Below, piece by piece: positions 7,401 to 7,949 of a stretch of DNA of 7,949 nucleotides. The position numbers and the translations under genes were made by a program. Location: contig JAIXXU010000294.1 of NCBI GenBank assembly GCA_027490595.1, forward strand, positions 1 through 7,949, written 5' to 3'. The stretch is from Pseudomonadota bacterium. Lineage in GTDB: Bacteria > Bdellovibrionota_B > Oligoflexia > Silvanigrellales > Silvanigrellaceae. Numbering within the stretch: the first letter of the stretch is position 1; each line of letters starts with the position of its first letter. The notes under the pieces were generated by a model that made no database searches, was not told the origin of the DNA, and saw only the letters and a list, made by a program, of their open reading frames with translations.

Positions 7401-7949
7401 TACTGATACTGATACTGATTTAAACAGCATTTGCACCAATATCGACGAATACCTTGCAAGCACTGGACTAGAATCAATCGCACAGAATGACAATAATCAA
7501 CAAGCTGTGAAAAATGACCCTTTCTTTGATTTTATTACTGGCAAAGGAAAAGACGGCAAAGACAAAAACGAAATTCCTAAAACTTCCTATGCCGACAGAA
7601 TTCGCTTGGTTCGTGGCGTTGCTTTTTTAAGTGCTTTAGAGTCTCATTTAAATGCTTCAAAATCTGATTTGGAAAAAAATTCTCCCGAGTATGCTGATAT
7701 AGCAAAAGAAGTTGACAAAATAGAAGCGAGACTAAACTACATTCAACAGAGAAAGCGGGATCTAGCTAGATTTACCCTTTTTGCTGATACAAAATCATCT
7801 CCTTTGCGCGGACTTGCCGAAAGAGACCGTACTAAGTCTTTAAAATACCAAGCTGGTGCTCGTGCAGCTTTTGCAGGCACTTGGGGCGCGGTGCAAGCTC
7901 TATTTTCCTTCGGTCTTGTAGGTACAGGAGCTTTACTCACACTTGGAAC
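4408..7949 (+). CDS. Very large helical protein of unknown function with repeated Gly/Ala-rich hydrophobic segments (3' end outside the window)
   Basis: Starting at ATG 4408 (GAGG 6 bases upstream; in-frame stops at 4360, 4363 and 4378), the frame stays open for 1180 codons to the window edge. No known family is recognised. The N-terminus (MSNPSTIPYMHIKRTTPSIA) is rich in Ser, Thr and Lys with no signal peptide. Residues about 38-430 are mostly helical, with a charged coiled-coil-like stretch (about 184-215) and a basic aromatic patch FWKKTKHFFRYR (225-236). Hydrophobic segments follow at 440-456 and 481-500 (IGAFGFAGIFYGLW). A second cationic amphipathic helix lies at 550-572 (core KWFVSIRKFFAKVAQKF). 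Gly/Ala-rich segments recur at 792-810 and 835-866 (GAAIGLMTVGAAGWMITSL), and another starts at about 1148 and continues to the edge. Residues 994-1004 are an Asp-Thr repeat. About 19 Cys are scattered through it, which suits a reducing cytosolic environment. Size, hydrophobic hairpins and lack of homology suggest a secreted effector or membrane-inserting protein, but this is inference. An open frame of this length in AT-rich DNA is certainly coding. Confidence 0.9.
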   Translation, partial: MSNPSTIPYMHIKRTTPSIASTLKVKSKKVQYKSDFEIAEILVNKFSELKISNRNSEEKNEEIVEKFYNEFCIKGAKYFLSLQDIISSPQKCQHFIGLLQHKKYNLDKIFNGLKAISKFLNQEKPNLTAFEKSTSCLDILEFNKITYDQCLMEIRGFHSCFLQLVSLARAKKEITNLQDQSYLKDLDSTNPKELEKARKEALKLKDENSRRLKEGSKQSSHNNGFWKKTKHFFRYRGDADKKCFIKILECYTAFIEANTFYNEFHSKKTCLISRKPLCSAVELLGCAFDITSIAVISSELFTVGVRTDESSVVAEFILNPENQEKLCSVFNFIQHLKNLCKTEDNFTTNELLGSQGKKYSYGMSEHFAQLRVGFTNVLDGHQDLIRELRIVIVNNETGFAKSTETYDEQYLATALNKNLELCRGYSSRSSEHKYMTTQDAMLSASGLFFVSAYNYFTDTGPYCSSINQSNTEAKEELILAENIGAFGFAGIFYGLWQSFANRPSVETSMLYIHKAKIARYHFSQLANEHKTLEDELEVKEVVNEAKRQQKWFVSIRKFFAKVAQKFVLWRHRITSNQKLQNNIPSGYISVSQDPVTESAKKFVALFFMERKLKVLLDEVHNSPNNMKELITKLTEIKKDFDSNVLNSQEFSFNDFLSTLVFKHNSVNGTFLCHILALQNEGTTLKAEDLAYLYEDDPLSKIAGHTADVQKHLGDLSAFNADEEVIKYVSESLNNINWFNIIESSMAVHRIIVRCLKSEKISNSTKKWVYSFISHQCSMKEYGALKEMAKRRGHFGAAALASIPLYEFGIGSKRTAAALGNYSTHNGTGIGDLVHDAGFAANTGAAIGLMTVGAAGWMITSLIPMVFDKMQYLETNTIKSVKNCFNTLLKIDNTQETDQNNRYSDALTTLVNKINKPKKDGTIEQTEFDADEQKKLKDLTPYEITFLLQNSHNYSKINENISKGVHEPLVVLLQKALTKDSFLKLIQYAYNLENDTDTDTDTDTDLNSICTNIDEYLASTGLESIAQNDNNQQAVKNDPFFDFITGKGKDGKDKNEIPKTSYADRIRLVRGVAFLSALESHLNASKSDLEKNSPEYADIAKEVDKIEARLNYIQQRKRDLARFTLFADTKSSPLRGLAERDRTKSLKYQAGARAAFAGTWGAVQALFSFGLVGTGALLTLG
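7387..7419 (+). repeat. Hexanucleotide tandem repeat (GATACT)5 plus GAT inside the large gene
   Basis: Five exact copies of GATACT followed by GAT encode alternating Asp and Thr (residues 994-1004). Since the unit is six bases, gain or loss of copies keeps the frame and changes only linker length. The copies are identical at the DNA level, although other Asp and Thr codons were available, which suggests recent slippage expansion rather than selection on each codon. Confidence 0.9.

Overview
The window looks like bacterial chromosome from an AT-rich Gram-negative organism. The evidence is dense gene packing, Shine-Dalgarno sites, sigma70-like promoters, and a two-pass protein with a helical domain predicted to face the periplasm. 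The housekeeping genes (a CoaBC-type flavoprotein and spermidine synthase) gave me a weak impression of the Bdellovibrionota/Oligoflexia, but no rRNA or other marker settles this. No tRNA, rRNA, CRISPR array, transposase or IS end was recognised.

Left part (1-2419), metabolic. A minus-strand pair holds a diverged CoaBC-like flavoprotein (150-1415) and, two bases after its stop, the first 49 codons of a membrane-anchored protein that runs off the left edge (1-147). Divergent from these is speE (1502-2419), spermidine synthase, reading right. The 86-bp gap between them holds a candidate promoter for speE.

Middle part (2429-3705), minus strand. A 325-residue protein with a receptor-like layout (TM, helical region, TM, cytoplasmic helix) is followed by a 99-residue HNH nuclease-like protein. 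The two share one base (TGATG), so they are probably translationally coupled. The HNH gene ends 9 bp from the end of speE, tail to tail, with no terminator visible between them.

Right part (3706-7949). About 700 bp of very AT-rich, apparently non-coding DNA separates the minus-strand operon from a very large plus-strand gene starting at 4408. The spacer contains a perfect 12-bp palindrome, a 12-bp inverted repeat, a pair of direct repeats and a good sigma70-type promoter just before the large gene. That gene stays open to the right edge (1180 complete codons and more) and matches no family I recognise. It is mainly helical, has no signal peptide, and carries Gly/Ala-rich hydrophobic segments at about 440-500, 792-866 and 1148 onward, two cationic aromatic patches, and an in-frame (GATACT)5 tract encoding an Asp-Thr repeat. 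It is the most novel item here. A membrane-active secreted or effector-like protein is a reasonable guess, but nothing in the sequence proves it.
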